The notes beneath the pieces are model-generated. The model saw nothing but the letters and a program-made list of their open reading frames with translations. It searched no databases and had not been told where the DNA came from. The position numbers were made by a program, and so were the translations under genes. A stretch of DNA of 50,190 bases from Lachnospiraceae bacterium (GTDB lineage: Bacteria; Bacillota; Clostridia; Lachnospirales; Lachnospiraceae). Positions 24,211 through 33,042 of the stretch are shown here, piece after piece (the first letter of the stretch is position 1; each line of letters begins with the position of its first letter). The stretch covers positions 1 through 50,190 of the forward strand of contig JAKSRS010000015.1 in NCBI GenBank assembly GCA_024403515.1. Direction: 5' to 3'.

Positions 24211-25089
24211 ATGATTAAAAGTATGACTGGTTTTGGCCGTGCAGAATACGCAGATGCCAACCGTAAGTACACTGTAGAAATTAAATCTGTTAATCACAGA
24301 TATCTTGATATGACTATTAAGATGCCCAAAAAGCTTAATTTCTTTGAAGCAGCAATTCGTAACGAACTTAAGAACTATATTCAGCGTGGTAAGGTAGATG
24401 TTTTTATTACATATGAAGACTTTACTGAAAACAACGTAGGTATTAAATACAATAAAGATGTTGCTGCTGAATATTTAAAGTATTTAAAGCAGATGTCCGA
24501 AGAGTTCGAACTTGACTGTGATGTTAGAGTTTCAACACTTTCAAGATATCCTGAAGTATTCTCGATGGAAGAATCTGAAATTGATGAAGATGAAATCTGG
24601 GCAGGACTTCAGAAGACATTAAAAGAAGCCAGCGAGAAATTCGTTGAGGCTAGAATTAAGGAAGGCGATAATCTTAAGGCTGATTTGTTCAATAAGCTTG
24701 ATGACATGCTTTCACATGTTTCATATATTAAAGAACGTGCTCCTAAGATTATTGAAGAATATAAGGCAGGCCTTACAGAAAAGGTTAAAGATTTACTTGG
24801 TGATACCAAAGTTGATGAAGGAAGACTTCTTATGGAAGTTACAATCTTTGCTGACAAGGTTTGCATCGACGAAGAAATCGTCAGACTTACAAGTCACATC
24901 GAGACAACTAAGAAGACTTTGGCCGATGGTGGTTCATGTGGTAGAAAGTTAGACTTCATTGCTCAGGAAATGAACAGAGAAGCTAATACAATTCTTTCTA
25001 AGGCTAATGATCTTGCAACTTCAGATCATGCCATTGAACTTAAAACAGAAATTGAAAAAGTTCGTGAACAGATTCAGAATATTGAATAA
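24211..25089 (+). CDS. yicC: YicC/YloC family endoribonuclease
   Basis: 292 residues starting with the family hallmark MIKSMTGFGRAEY and ending with the conserved EMNREANTILSKA block before ELKTEIEKVREQI. YicC proteins are metal-dependent endoribonucleases that take part in sRNA and mRNA turnover. The start is the second ATG (24211), with GAGG seven bases upstream; the first ATG at 24205 is adjacent to that site. It heads the operon yicC-gmk-rpoZ. In many Firmicutes remA sits between yicC and gmk, but here only 36 bases separate them and remA is missing from this place. A leader able to hide the ribosome site precedes it. Confidence 0.93.
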   Translation: MIKSMTGFGRAEYADANRKYTVEIKSVNHRYLDMTIKMPKKLNFFEAAIRNELKNYIQRGKVDVFITYEDFTENNVGIKYNKDVAAEYLKYLKQMSEEFELDCDVRVSTLSRYPEVFSMEESEIDEDEIWAGLQKTLKEASEKFVEARIKEGDNLKADLFNKLDDMLSHVSYIKERAPKIIEEYKAGLTEKVKDLLGDTKVDEGRLLMEVTIFADKVCIDEEIVRLTSHIETTKKTLADGGSCGRKLDFIAQEMNREANTILSKANDLATSDHAIELKTEIEKVREQIQNIE

Positions 25090-25125
25090 AAAATAAGAAC
25101 ATTTTCACTATATTTGGAGGCTATC

Positions 25126-25752
25126 ATGCAAGGTAAAGGTATACTTGTTGTAATTTCGGGGTTTTCGGGAGCTGGTAAAGGTACACTTGTAAAGCGACTT
25201 TTATGTGATTGCGATGATTATGCTCTTTCAGTCTCAATGACTACCAGAGGCATGAGAGAAGGCGAAGTTGATGGCAGGGATTATTTCTTTGTCACTAAAG
25301 ATGCATTTGAAGATGCAATTAAGAATGATATGTTAGTAGAGCACGCTTCTTATTGCGGCAACTACTACGGAACACCTAAAGCATATGTAGATAAGATGCT
25401 TTCAGAAGGTAAATGTGTCATTCTTGAAATAGAAGTTCAGGGAGCTATGCAGATTAAAGAAAAGTTTCCTGATACATTGCTTCTTTTTGTTACACCTCCT
25501 TCAATCAAGATTCTTGAAAACAGATTAAGAGGTCGAGGAACTGAAACAGAAGAAGTCATTGCCAAGCGTTTACGTCAGGCAATGGATGAAGCCAAGTTGA
25601 TGGAAAAGTATGAATACCTTATCATTAATGATGATTTGGATGAATGCGTTAAGCAGACAGACGAGATTATTCATGCAGCATTATTTGAGGCTTCAAGGAA
25701 TGCTGATTTTATATCAGACATGAAACAGCAGCTTGCTGAAATCAACAAATAA
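25126..25752 (+). CDS. gmk: Guanylate kinase
   Basis: 208 residues. The P-loop is SGFSGAGKGT (11-20), with F where most enzymes have P. It is followed by the GMP-binding SMTTRGMREGEVDGRDYFFV region and VILEIEVQGAMQI. It phosphorylates GMP to GDP with ATP in the cytoplasm. I start at the ATG at 25126, where GGAGG lies five bases upstream; a TTG four codons earlier is in frame. It is second in the yicC operon and 34 bases before rpoZ, an order common in Firmicutes. Length and motifs are normal. Confidence 0.95.
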   Translation: MQGKGILVVISGFSGAGKGTLVKRLLCDCDDYALSVSMTTRGMREGEVDGRDYFFVTKDAFEDAIKNDMLVEHASYCGNYYGTPKAYVDKMLSEGKCVILEIEVQGAMQIKEKFPDTLLLFVTPPSIKILENRLRGRGTETEEVIAKRLRQAMDEAKLMEKYEYLIINDDLDECVKQTDEIIHAALFEASRNADFISDMKQQLAEINK

Positions 25753-25786
25753 TAGTAAATAATTTAATGGAAAGAGGAGATAGATA

Positions 25787-26023
25787 ATGTTACATCCTTC
25801 ATATTCAGACTTAATGAAAGTAGTTAACTCAGATTGCGAACCTGGCGAAGCTAAGGTAGTAAACAGCCGTTATTCAATCGTAATGGCAACAAGCCGTCGT
25901 GCAAGACAGATTATCGGTGGAGATGAACCTTACATCGATGAAGTTGATAAGAAGCCTTTAAGTATTGCAGTTGATGAATTAAATCAGGCTAAGATTAAAA
26001 TCATCAGCGATGAAGAAGATTAA
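25787..26023 (+). CDS. rpoZ: RNA polymerase omega subunit
   Basis: 78 residues beginning MLHPSYSDLMKVV, with the omega core SRYSIVMATSRRARQI (27-42) and KPLSIAVDELNQAKI. Omega helps assemble and stabilise RNA polymerase. GAGGAG lies upstream of the ATG. It is third in the operon after gmk. A terminator-like hairpin begins 16 bases past its stop, so many transcripts probably end here. Confidence 0.94.
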   Translation: MLHPSYSDLMKVVNSDCEPGEAKVVNSRYSIVMATSRRARQIIGGDEPYIDEVDKKPLSIAVDELNQAKIKIISDEED

Positions 26024-26039
26024 TTAATACCGAAAGGAC

Positions 26040-26084
26040 GGGAAATCATTTGCGTACACATATGGTTTCCCTTTTGTTTTGTTT
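26040..26084 (+). terminator. Terminator-like hairpin abutting rimO
   Basis: GGGAAATCAT (26040-26049) pairs with ATGGTTTCCC (26062-26071; one G-U) and is followed by TTTTGTTTTGTTT, ending at the rimO ATG. It probably ends much of the rpoZ mRNA and also controls how much rimO is made. Confidence 0.65.
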
Positions 26085-27422
26085 ATGAAATTAATGTTTG
26101 TATCATTAGGATGCGACAAGAACCTTGTTGATACCGAGATGATGTTAGGCCAGCTTTCTTTGGAAGGCTTTTCATTTACAGATGATGAAAATGATGCTGA
26201 CGTAATCGTGGTTAATACCTGTTCCTTTATTTCAGATGCTAAAAAAGAAAGTATTGAAACATTAATTAATATGGGACAGCTTAAGAAAAAAGGTAAGCTT
26301 AAGGCTTTAATCGCAACAGGTTGTCTTGCGCAGCGCTATAGTGATGAAATTAAAAATCTTATTCCTGAAGTTGACCAGATTGTAGGAACAATGTCTATAG
26401 ATAAGATTGTTCTTGCTGTTAATAACGCTTTAGAGGGTAAGTTTGAAGTAATTAAGGATTCTTTAGAGGCGCCTCTTGTTTATGGCAAGAAAAGACTTGT
26501 TACAACAGGTGGCCACTATGCTTATTTAAAGATAGCTGAAGGTTGTGAAAAACACTGCACATATTGTGCAATTCCAAGTTTCAGGGGAAGATATAAATCC
26601 GTACCCATGGAGGTTTTGGTTGAAGAAGCCAGGACACTATGTGAAGGTGGCGTAAAGGAATTGATTCTAGTTGCTCAGGAAACTACACTTTATGGTATTG
26701 ATTTATATGGTAAAAAGTCACTTCCTGAACTTTTAAAGCGTTTGTCAGAGATTAATGAGCTTTATTATATAAGAATTCTTTACTGCTATCCTGAAGAAAT
26801 TGATGATGAGTTTATTGAAGCCATAAAGACCAACAAAAAGGTTGTTAAATATCTTGATATGCCCATTCAGCATGCATCAGACAATATGCTAAAGAAAATG
26901 GGACGCAAAACCACAAGGGAATCACTTGAAAGAACAATCGGAAAGCTTCGTAGTGAGATTCCTGACATTGCTTTAAGAACAACCCTCATTACTGGTTTCC
27001 CTGGAGAAAAAGAAAGTGACTTTAAAGAAATGCTTTCTTTTGTTGAAAGTATGCGTTTCGACCGTCTTGGTGTATTTACTTATTCCAAGGAAGACGGAAC
27101 GGCTGCTGAAAAGATGAGTGGACATAAGTTTGAGTGCATCAAGAAAATCAGACGTAATAAGGTTATGAAACTTCAGCAGACAATTGCCTTTGAAATGGCC
27201 GAAAAGATGGTCGGAAAAGAACTTCTTGTAATGGTTGAAGGAAAAATGCCTGAAGAAAACGCTTATGTTACAAGAACATATAAAGATGCGCCAAATGTTG
27301 ATGGATATCTATTCCTTGAAACAGGTAAAGAACTTATGACTGGTGATTTAATAAAGGTTAAAGTTACCGGTTCAGATAAATATGATTTAGTGGGGGTACC
27401 TATTGATGAATTTGCCGAATAA
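26085..27422 (+). CDS. rimO: Ribosomal protein S12 methylthiotransferase RimO
   Basis: 445 residues. The N-terminal UPF0004 domain has SLGCDKNLVD (C10), NTCSF (C46) and TGCLAQ (C80) for one 4Fe-4S cluster. The radical SAM motif GCEKHCTYC gives C154, C158 and C161 for the second. A C-terminal TRAM domain follows. It adds a methylthio group to an aspartate of ribosomal protein S12. The start at 26085 gives the canonical MKLMFVSLGCDKN but has no Shine-Dalgarno site; a T-rich tract of a hairpin lies there instead. It overlaps pgsA by 17 bases. Confidence 0.94.
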   Translation: MKLMFVSLGCDKNLVDTEMMLGQLSLEGFSFTDDENDADVIVVNTCSFISDAKKESIETLINMGQLKKKGKLKALIATGCLAQRYSDEIKNLIPEVDQIVGTMSIDKIVLAVNNALEGKFEVIKDSLEAPLVYGKKRLVTTGGHYAYLKIAEGCEKHCTYCAIPSFRGRYKSVPMEVLVEEARTLCEGGVKELILVAQETTLYGIDLYGKKSLPELLKRLSEINELYYIRILYCYPEEIDDEFIEAIKTNKKVVKYLDMPIQHASDNMLKKMGRKTTRESLERTIGKLRSEIPDIALRTTLITGFPGEKESDFKEMLSFVESMRFDRLGVFTYSKEDGTAAEKMSGHKFECIKKIRRNKVMKLQQTIAFEMAEKMVGKELLVMVEGKMPEENAYVTRTYKDAPNVDGYLFLETGKELMTGDLIKVKVTGSDKYDLVGVPIDEFAE

Positions 27423-27957
27423 ATTAACTATTTTAAGAGTTTGCATGATTCCGTTTTTTATTTTCTTTCTTTATGCTAATGCCATTCCCGGAAATGACTA
27501 TATTGCATTAGTTATTTTCGTTCTTGCAAGTTTGACTGACATGCTTGATGGCCAAATAGCAAGAAAGCGTAATCTTGTAACTAATTTTGGAAAATTTATG
27601 GATCCTTTGGCTGATAAACTTTTGGTTTGTTCAGCTTTGATCTGTTTACTTACACTTGGAAGAATCTCTGACAATTCTATTCTTGCATCAGTTGTTGTCA
27701 TTGTTATTATAGCAAGAGAATTTATCATCAGTGGATTCAGACTTGTTGCTTCAGATAACGGAGTTGTTATCGCAGCAAGTTACTGGGGAAAGTTCAAAAC
27801 AGTATCTCAGATGATTGCTATTATTCTTATGATTGCTAATATTTCAGTGCTTTCAATAGTAACAACAGCTTTTGTCTGGATTTCAGTTGCATTAACTATT
27901 ATTTCTCTTATTGACTATATCGTTAAGAATAAGAGTGTTATGGGTGGACAGATGTAA
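27406..27957 (+). CDS. pgsA: CDP-diacylglycerol-glycerol-3-phosphate phosphatidyltransferase
   Basis: 183 residues, mostly membrane helices, with the full CDP-alcohol phosphotransferase signature DGx2ARx8Gx3Dx3D, beginning DGQIAR at about residue 48 and ending DPLAD. It makes phosphatidylglycerol phosphate, the first step to phosphatidylglycerol, in the cytoplasmic membrane. The ATG at 27406 lies 17 bases inside the rimO end, with GGGGGT as ribosome site. It overlaps cinA by one base (TAATG). rimO-pgsA-cinA is therefore translationally coupled. Confidence 0.92.
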   Translation: MNLPNKLTILRVCMIPFFIFFLYANAIPGNDYIALVIFVLASLTDMLDGQIARKRNLVTNFGKFMDPLADKLLVCSALICLLTLGRISDNSILASVVVIVIIAREFIISGFRLVASDNGVVIAASYWGKFKTVSQMIAIILMIANISVLSIVTTAFVWISVALTIISLIDYIVKNKSVMGGQM

Positions 27958-29240
27958 TGAACGACGAAAAGCTGGTTGTTGAGATTGTTTGTGTTGGTAC
28001 AGAAATTTTGCTCGGAAACATTGTAAATACTAATGCTGCATACCTTTCTGAAAAGATTGCAGGATTAGGTTTAAGCTGCTACTACCAGACTGTTGTAGGC
28101 GATAATCCTAACAGAGTAGAAGATGCTATCACTACGGCTATCAACAGATCTGATATTGTTATTCTCTCAGGTGGTCTTGGTCCCACGCAGGATGACTTAA
28201 CCAAGGAGATTGCAGCCAAGGTATGTGGTAAAGAACTTATTCTTCACGAGGAAAGCCTTAAAGACATTGAGGATTTTTTCAAGAAGAAGGGCATAAATTA
28301 TACTGACAATAATGTTAAGCAGGCAATGGTTCCTGTTGACAGTATTGTTCTTAAAAATAATAACGGAACAGCACCCGGGATTATAATTCCATATGAAAAT
28401 AAGCATGTTGTTCTTTTGCCCGGACCGCCTAATGAACTTAAGCCCATGTTTGAAGAAAGTGTCGTTCCATATTTTCATAAGTTAACTAACTGCGTAATTA
28501 CATCTCAGACCGTTAAAGTCGTATCGGTTGGGGAAAGTCTTGCTGAGACTATGATTATGGATTTGATTGATAATCAGACTAATCCTACGATAGCTACTTA
28601 CGCTAAGACTGGTGAAGTTCATATTCGCGTAACGGCAAGTGCAGATAGTGAGGAAAAGGCCAGAAAGCTTATAAAGCCTGTTGTTAAGGAACTTAAGGTT
28701 CGCTTTGGTAATAATATTTATTCCACTGATGAAAATGTTACCTTGGAAAAATCGGTAGTAGATTTACTTGCAGCAAGTGATTTAAAGATTATGACTGTTG
28801 AATCCTGTACAGGTGGTATGCTTGCATCTAGACTTGTAAATGTACCCGGTGCTTCAGAAGTTTTAAAATGTGGTCTTGTTACTTACTCTAATAAAGCCAA
28901 AAGAAAACTTGCCGGAGTTAAGAAGACAACAATCCAAAAGTACACAGCGGTAAGTGCTCAGACTGCAAGAGAAATGGCTAAAGGAACTGATCTTGGTCCT
29001 AAATCAGATGTTATAGTTTCTATTACAGGGTACGCCGGCCCTGATTCTTCAGAGGAGGAACCGGCAGGTCTTGTATATATTGCTTGTAATGTCTGCGGAA
29101 ATATCACTGTTAAAGAGTTTCATTTTAAAGGAAACCGCATGAAAGTTCGTGAAAGTGCAACTGTTAATGCTTTGGTTCTTGTAAGACAGTGTATTCTTGA
29201 ATATATTAGTCAGATGACGTTTGGTGAAAAAACAGAATAA
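27957..29240 (+). CDS. cinA: CinA: competence/damage protein, nicotinamide-nucleotide amidase
   Basis: 427 residues with two domains. The N-terminal MoCF-like domain (1-170) has VGTEILLGNIVNTN and GGLGPTQDD. The C-terminal PncC-like amidase domain (about 265-420) has VESCTGGMLASRL and TYSNKAKRK. CinA removes the amide of nicotinamide mononucleotide and may act on ADP-ribose. It is the last gene of the rimO-pgsA-cinA run; in Bacillus recA follows cinA, but here a terminator follows. The start overlaps the pgsA stop. Length and motifs are typical. Confidence 0.93.
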   Translation: MNDEKLVVEIVCVGTEILLGNIVNTNAAYLSEKIAGLGLSCYYQTVVGDNPNRVEDAITTAINRSDIVILSGGLGPTQDDLTKEIAAKVCGKELILHEESLKDIEDFFKKKGINYTDNNVKQAMVPVDSIVLKNNNGTAPGIIIPYENKHVVLLPGPPNELKPMFEESVVPYFHKLTNCVITSQTVKVVSVGESLAETMIMDLIDNQTNPTIATYAKTGEVHIRVTASADSEEKARKLIKPVVKELKVRFGNNIYSTDENVTLEKSVVDLLAASDLKIMTVESCTGGMLASRLVNVPGASEVLKCGLVTYSNKAKRKLAGVKKTTIQKYTAVSAQTAREMAKGTDLGPKSDVIVSITGYAGPDSSEEEPAGLVYIACNVCGNITVKEFHFKGNRMKVRESATVNALVLVRQCILEYISQMTFGEKTE

Positions 29241-29276
29241 ATTTGCGATTTAGTATTTTTTATGTATGCTTAGATT

Positions 29277-29309
29277 AACTCATAGATAGCAGTATCTATG
29301 AGTTTTTTT
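29277..29309 (+). terminator. Intrinsic terminator after cinA
   Basis: AACTCATAGATA and TATCTATGAGTT pair perfectly around GCAG, followed by a run of T. It closes the yicC-to-cinA block. Confidence 0.9.
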
Positions 29310-29311
29310 AT

Positions 29312-29341
29312 TTGTTTTATGTAACAAAGCGTTAATATAAT
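29312..29341 (+). promoter_or_regulatory. Promoter of the chemoreceptor gene
   Basis: TTGTTT (29312-29317) and a perfect TATAAT (29336-29341) are 18 bases apart, 42 bases before the start codon. The -35 is a moderate match. Confidence 0.5.
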
Positions 29342-29383
29342 ATTTCTAATATTAGGCTATGGGTTTGAAAGGAGATTCGATTA

Positions 29384-30856
29384 ATGAAGGAAAAATATTA
29401 TAAGAGAGTTTCAAAACTTTGCTTTATCGGACACGGATGTGCAACAGTATTTATTATTTTGGGTCTCATGTCCCAGTTAGCTATGGCTGCAGACATGGCT
29501 CCTATTAGAAGCATTATTCCATTAATATGTACTGTAGCAGCTTTCGTTGCGTGTGCAGTCGTAAAGAAAACCAAAGATCTTATTTCATATTTTAGATTCG
29601 TTGCGATTGCTTTTTCGGTAGTATATTTTGCAATGATGGTTTTAGCTCAGGGAAATACATGTTTCCCTTACATGATTCCATTTCTTTTAGTTTTCATTCT
29701 TACACTCGATAAGAAAACTATCAATATTGGCGTTACAGTTTTTGCAATAACAAACTTTATCAGAATTATATTAAATATGATTCAGGCAGTAGATAAGAAT
29801 GCAGCATTAGAGTTTGTTATGATTGAAGCTATTATTACAATTCTTGTTTCAATTGCTGCTGTTCGTGGTCTTGATATGATAAATAATTTTATCACAGATT
29901 CAATTGAAGAAATTACTGTAGCTTCTAAGAAGAATGAAGAAATTGCAATCAAGATTTCAGAAGCTGCTGAAGTAATCAAGAATGATATTGAAAATATGTC
30001 AGAAGGAATGAATGATATTTCAGATTCGGCATCTCTTATGAACGAATCAATGAGTAATATCATGCTTGGTACACAGAATACTGCAGATGCAATTACATCT
30101 CAGACAATGCAGACTAAGGATATTCAGGATATTATCGAAGATACAAATAATATGACCGGCAGTGTAGTTGATATCACATCTGATGTATCTACAGCCTTAG
30201 TAGTTGGTGTAGAAACCATGACTTCTCTTGGTAAGAAGGTTGAAGAGGCAAGAAAGTCAAATATCGAGATGAAGGATGCAGCTGAAGCCTTGAAAGATAA
30301 TACTGAAGCTGTACGTGGCATTACAAATATCATTTTAAGTATTTCAAGTAAGACCAACTTACTTGCCTTAAATGCATCTATTGAAGCTGCAAGAGCCGGT
30401 GAAGCAGGTAAAGGCTTTGCTGTTGTTGCCGATGAAATTCGTAACCTCGCTGAACAGACAAAGAACGAGACAGAAAACATTTCATCTATCGTAGACGCAT
30501 TAAGTGAAAAGGCTGACTTAGTTGCAGATTGCGCTGAAAACTCAACCAAGTCATCTGAAGCTGAATCTGAATATGCTGAAAATGCAGCAGAGCAGTTTAA
30601 GGCTGTTCAGGATCTTATCGGTACTCTTGTAGAAGAGATGAAGGGTATCAGCACAAGAATGAAAGAACTCCATAAAGCAAATAATGATATCGTTGATAAC
30701 GTATCTACCCTTTCAGCAACCAGTGAAGAAATTTCAGCAAGTGCATCTGAAGCAACATCTACAAGTGATAGAAACGTTTCACTTGTAAAAGAATTTTCAA
30801 TTTCACTTGATAAGATTCTCGATGAAGTTGAAGCGCTTAACTCTTATATGAATTAA
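29384..30856 (+). CDS. Methyl-accepting chemotaxis protein
   Basis: 490 residues. The first 165 form about five to six membrane helices with no large extracellular sensor. No HAMP domain is evident. The signalling domain (about 200-490) is a long coiled coil with the hairpin tip [18 protein letters not shown] (323-340) that contacts CheA/CheW. It probably senses signals in or near the membrane, such as energy state. AAAGGAG precedes the ATG. No chemotaxis or flagellar gene is beside it, so it works with proteins encoded elsewhere. A terminator-like hairpin follows. Confidence 0.92.
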   Translation: MKEKYYKRVSKLCFIGHGCATVFIILGLMSQLAMAADMAPIRSIIPLICTVAAFVACAVVKKTKDLISYFRFVAIAFSVVYFAMMVLAQGNTCFPYMIPFLLVFILTLDKKTINIGVTVFAITNFIRIILNMIQAVDKNAALEFVMIEAIITILVSIAAVRGLDMINNFITDSIEEITVASKKNEEIAIKISEAAEVIKNDIENMSEGMNDISDSASLMNESMSNIMLGTQNTADAITSQTMQTKDIQDIIEDTNNMTGSVVDITSDVSTALVVGVETMTSLGKKVEEARKSNIEMKDAAEALKDNTEAVRGITNIILSISSKTNLLALNASIEAARAGEAGKGFAVVADEIRNLAEQTKNETENISSIVDALSEKADLVADCAENSTKSSEAESEYAENAAEQFKAVQDLIGTLVEEMKGISTRMKELHKANNDIVDNVSTLSATSEEISASASEATSTSDRNVSLVKEFSISLDKILDEVEALNSYMN

Positions 30857-30865
30857 AAATAACAC

Positions 30866-30894
30866 TTGAAAAAATATTCATAAGAGTATAGTAT
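30866..30894 (+). promoter_or_regulatory. Candidate promoter for dapF-dapL
   Basis: TTGAAA (30866-30871) lies 17 bases before TAGTAT (30889-30894); a TATAGT two bases earlier would give a 15-base spacer. The hairpin at 30908 would be at the 5' end of the transcript. Confidence 0.4.
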
Positions 30895-30907
30895 TAACTC
30901 GAACAAA

Positions 30908-30949
30908 GGCGTTCCAAAATGATTATTCATTTTTGGAGCGCTTTTTTTA
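30908..30949 (+). terminator. Terminator-like hairpin before dapF
   Basis: GGCGTTCCAAAATGA pairs with TCATTTTTGGAGCGC (small imperfections), followed by seven T. It can end the chemoreceptor mRNA but also sits just downstream of a candidate promoter and 21 bases before dapF, so it may attenuate dapF. Confidence 0.75.
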
Positions 30950-30970
30950 TGTTGAAAGGATAGAGTTGTT

Positions 30971-31813
30971 ATGTTGATGAAGTTTGATAAAATGCATGGT
31001 TGCGGAAATGATTATATTTACGTAAGTGGTTTTGACTACAAATTTGATGCAAAGAAAAAAGAAGAACTTGCTATACGTCTTAGTGACCGTCATTTTGGCA
31101 TTGGTTCTGATGGACTTATATTTATAAATCCTTCTGACATCGCAGATTTCGAAATGGAAATGTATAACGCTGATGGAAGCCGCTCAGAAATGTGTGGTAA
31201 CGGTATGAGATGCGTAGCCAAGTATGTATATGATCATAAACTGACTGATAAAACTGAATTTGTCGTTGAGAGTATGGGAAAACTTAAATATATAACATTA
31301 ACTGTTGAAGAAGGTAAGGTCTTGTCAGTTACTGTTGATATGGGTGAGCCTATATTAACACCTGCAGAAATTCCAGTTATGGCACCTTCAACCATGGACA
31401 AATTTGTTAGTGAAAAAGTAAGAATCGATAATCGTGAATTTAATATTACCTGTGTTTCGATGGGTAATCCGCATGCTGTAATATTTACAGATCCTGATGA
31501 TGTTTTAAAATATGGTCCTCATGTGGAGAATAATAAATTATTCCCAAGAAGAGTAAATGCTGAATTCGTCAAAGTTATTGATAGAAATAATGTTCAGATG
31601 CGTGTTTGGGAAAGAGGAACAGGTGAGACTTTAGCATGTGGTACCGGTTGCTGTGCAACTGCTGTTGCCTGTGTTTTAAATGGAGTCACAGATAATGAAG
31701 TTACGGTACACGTTTTGGGTGGAAAAATAAAGATTAAGTGGAATAAAGAAGACAATCATGTTTATATGACAGGTCCTGCTTCTTTTGCATTCTCTGGTCA
31801 GGTGGAGGTATAA
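30971..31813 (+). CDS. dapF: Diaminopimelate epimerase
   Basis: 280 residues with the two catalytic cysteines of DapF: MCGNGMRC (C75) and ACGTGCC (C223). It converts LL- to meso-diaminopimelate for lysine and peptidoglycan. The ATG at 30971 has AAAGGA ten bases upstream; a second ATG two codons on is too distant from that site. It is followed after one base by dapL, so the two lysine-pathway genes form an operon. Conserved MKFDKMHGCGNDY is at the N-terminus. Confidence 0.95.
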   Translation: MLMKFDKMHGCGNDYIYVSGFDYKFDAKKKEELAIRLSDRHFGIGSDGLIFINPSDIADFEMEMYNADGSRSEMCGNGMRCVAKYVYDHKLTDKTEFVVESMGKLKYITLTVEEGKVLSVTVDMGEPILTPAEIPVMAPSTMDKFVSEKVRIDNREFNITCVSMGNPHAVIFTDPDDVLKYGPHVENNKLFPRRVNAEFVKVIDRNNVQMRVWERGTGETLACGTGCCATAVACVLNGVTDNEVTVHVLGGKIKIKWNKEDNHVYMTGPASFAFSGQVEV

Positions 31814-31814
31814 A

Positions 31815-33038
31815 ATGATTAAAGTAAATGACGATTATTTAAAACTCAGAGGAAGCTATCTATTTAGCGATATAGCAAGAAGAGTAAAAGAGTATAGTGA
31901 AGCAAATGCTGATAAGAAGATTATAAGACTCGGAATTGGTGACGTAACCCTTCCTTTAGCTCCTTCTATTATTTGTTCTTTACATGATGCAGTAGATGAA
32001 ATGGGTAAAAAGGAAACATTTAAAGGCTATGCCCCCGATCTTGGTTATGAGTTTTTAAGAAGCAAGATTGCCGAAAATGATTATATGATGCGTGGCTGCG
32101 ATATCAAGGCTGACGAAATATTTGTTTCAGACGGTGCTAAAAGTGATTCCGGAAATATCCAGGAAATTTTCAGCAAGGACATTGTGGTTGCTGTATGTGA
32201 TCCTGTTTATCCTGTTTATGTTGATACTAATGTAATGGCTGGTCGTGCAGGTTCTTTTGACGAAAGCATCGGACAGTGGTCTGATATTGTGTATATGCCT
32301 TGTACAAAAGAAAACAAGTTTGTTCCCGAAATACCTGAGAAAGATGTTGATTTAATATATTTATGCTTCCCTAACAATCCTACCGGTGAAGTTATTACTA
32401 AAGATCAGCTTCAGGTATGGGTTGACTATGCTAATAAGACCGGCGCAGTAATCATATACGATGCGGCTTATGAAAGTTATATTTGTGAGGACAATATACC
32501 TCATTCCATTTATGAATGTGAAGGCGCCAGAACATGTGCAATTGAGTTACATTCTTTTTCTAAAAATGCCGGATTTACAGGTTTGAGATTAGGATATACA
32601 GTTATCCCCAAAGACCTTGAAAGAGACGGAGTTAAGCTCCATTCATTATGGGCGAGAAGACATGGAACCAAGTACAACGGAGCTCCATACATCGTTCAGA
32701 AGGCCGGTGAAGCTGTTTACAGCGAGCTTGGTAAGCAGGAAGTAAAACAGCAGGTAGCATATTATATGAAAAATGCCCAGTACATGTCCTCTCATTTAAA
32801 AGATATGGGCTTTAATGTATTTGGTGGTGTAAATTCACCTTATGTATGGCTTGAAACACCTGATGGCCTTACCAGCTGGGAATTTTTCGATTCCTTGCTG
32901 AATAAGGTTCAGATAGTTGGTACTCCCGGTGTAGGTTTTGGACCTCACGGAGAAGGTTTCTTTAGACTTACTGCTTTTGGTTCTTTTGAGAACACAGTAG
33001 AAGCAATGGAAAGAATAAAGAACGATTATTGCAAATAA
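31815..33038 (+). CDS. dapL: LL-diaminopimelate aminotransferase
   Basis: 407 residues of the class I/II PLP aminotransferase fold. The motifs are CFPNNPTGEV (184-193), YDAAYESY (215-222) and SFSKNAGFTGLRLGY with the PLP lysine K250. It makes LL-diaminopimelate directly from tetrahydrodipicolinate and so bypasses the acylated route through DapD/DapE. The start at 31815 has GGAGG upstream, one base past the dapF stop. The convergent pyrophosphatase gene ends four bases away, without a terminator between. Confidence 0.94.
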   Translation: MIKVNDDYLKLRGSYLFSDIARRVKEYSEANADKKIIRLGIGDVTLPLAPSIICSLHDAVDEMGKKETFKGYAPDLGYEFLRSKIAENDYMMRGCDIKADEIFVSDGAKSDSGNIQEIFSKDIVVAVCDPVYPVYVDTNVMAGRAGSFDESIGQWSDIVYMPCTKENKFVPEIPEKDVDLIYLCFPNNPTGEVITKDQLQVWVDYANKTGAVIIYDAAYESYICEDNIPHSIYECEGARTCAIELHSFSKNAGFTGLRLGYTVIPKDLERDGVKLHSLWARRHGTKYNGAPYIVQKAGEAVYSELGKQEVKQQVAYYMKNAQYMSSHLKDMGFNVFGGVNSPYVWLETPDGLTSWEFFDSLLNKVQIVGTPGVGFGPHGEGFFRLTAFGSFENTVEAMERIKNDYCK

Positions 33039-33042
33039 TTAA

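Noticed and set aside
30895..30970. Lysine riboswitch ahead of dapF
   Set aside because: Only about 75 bases are available and a simple hairpin fills them. A lysine riboswitch is far longer and branched.
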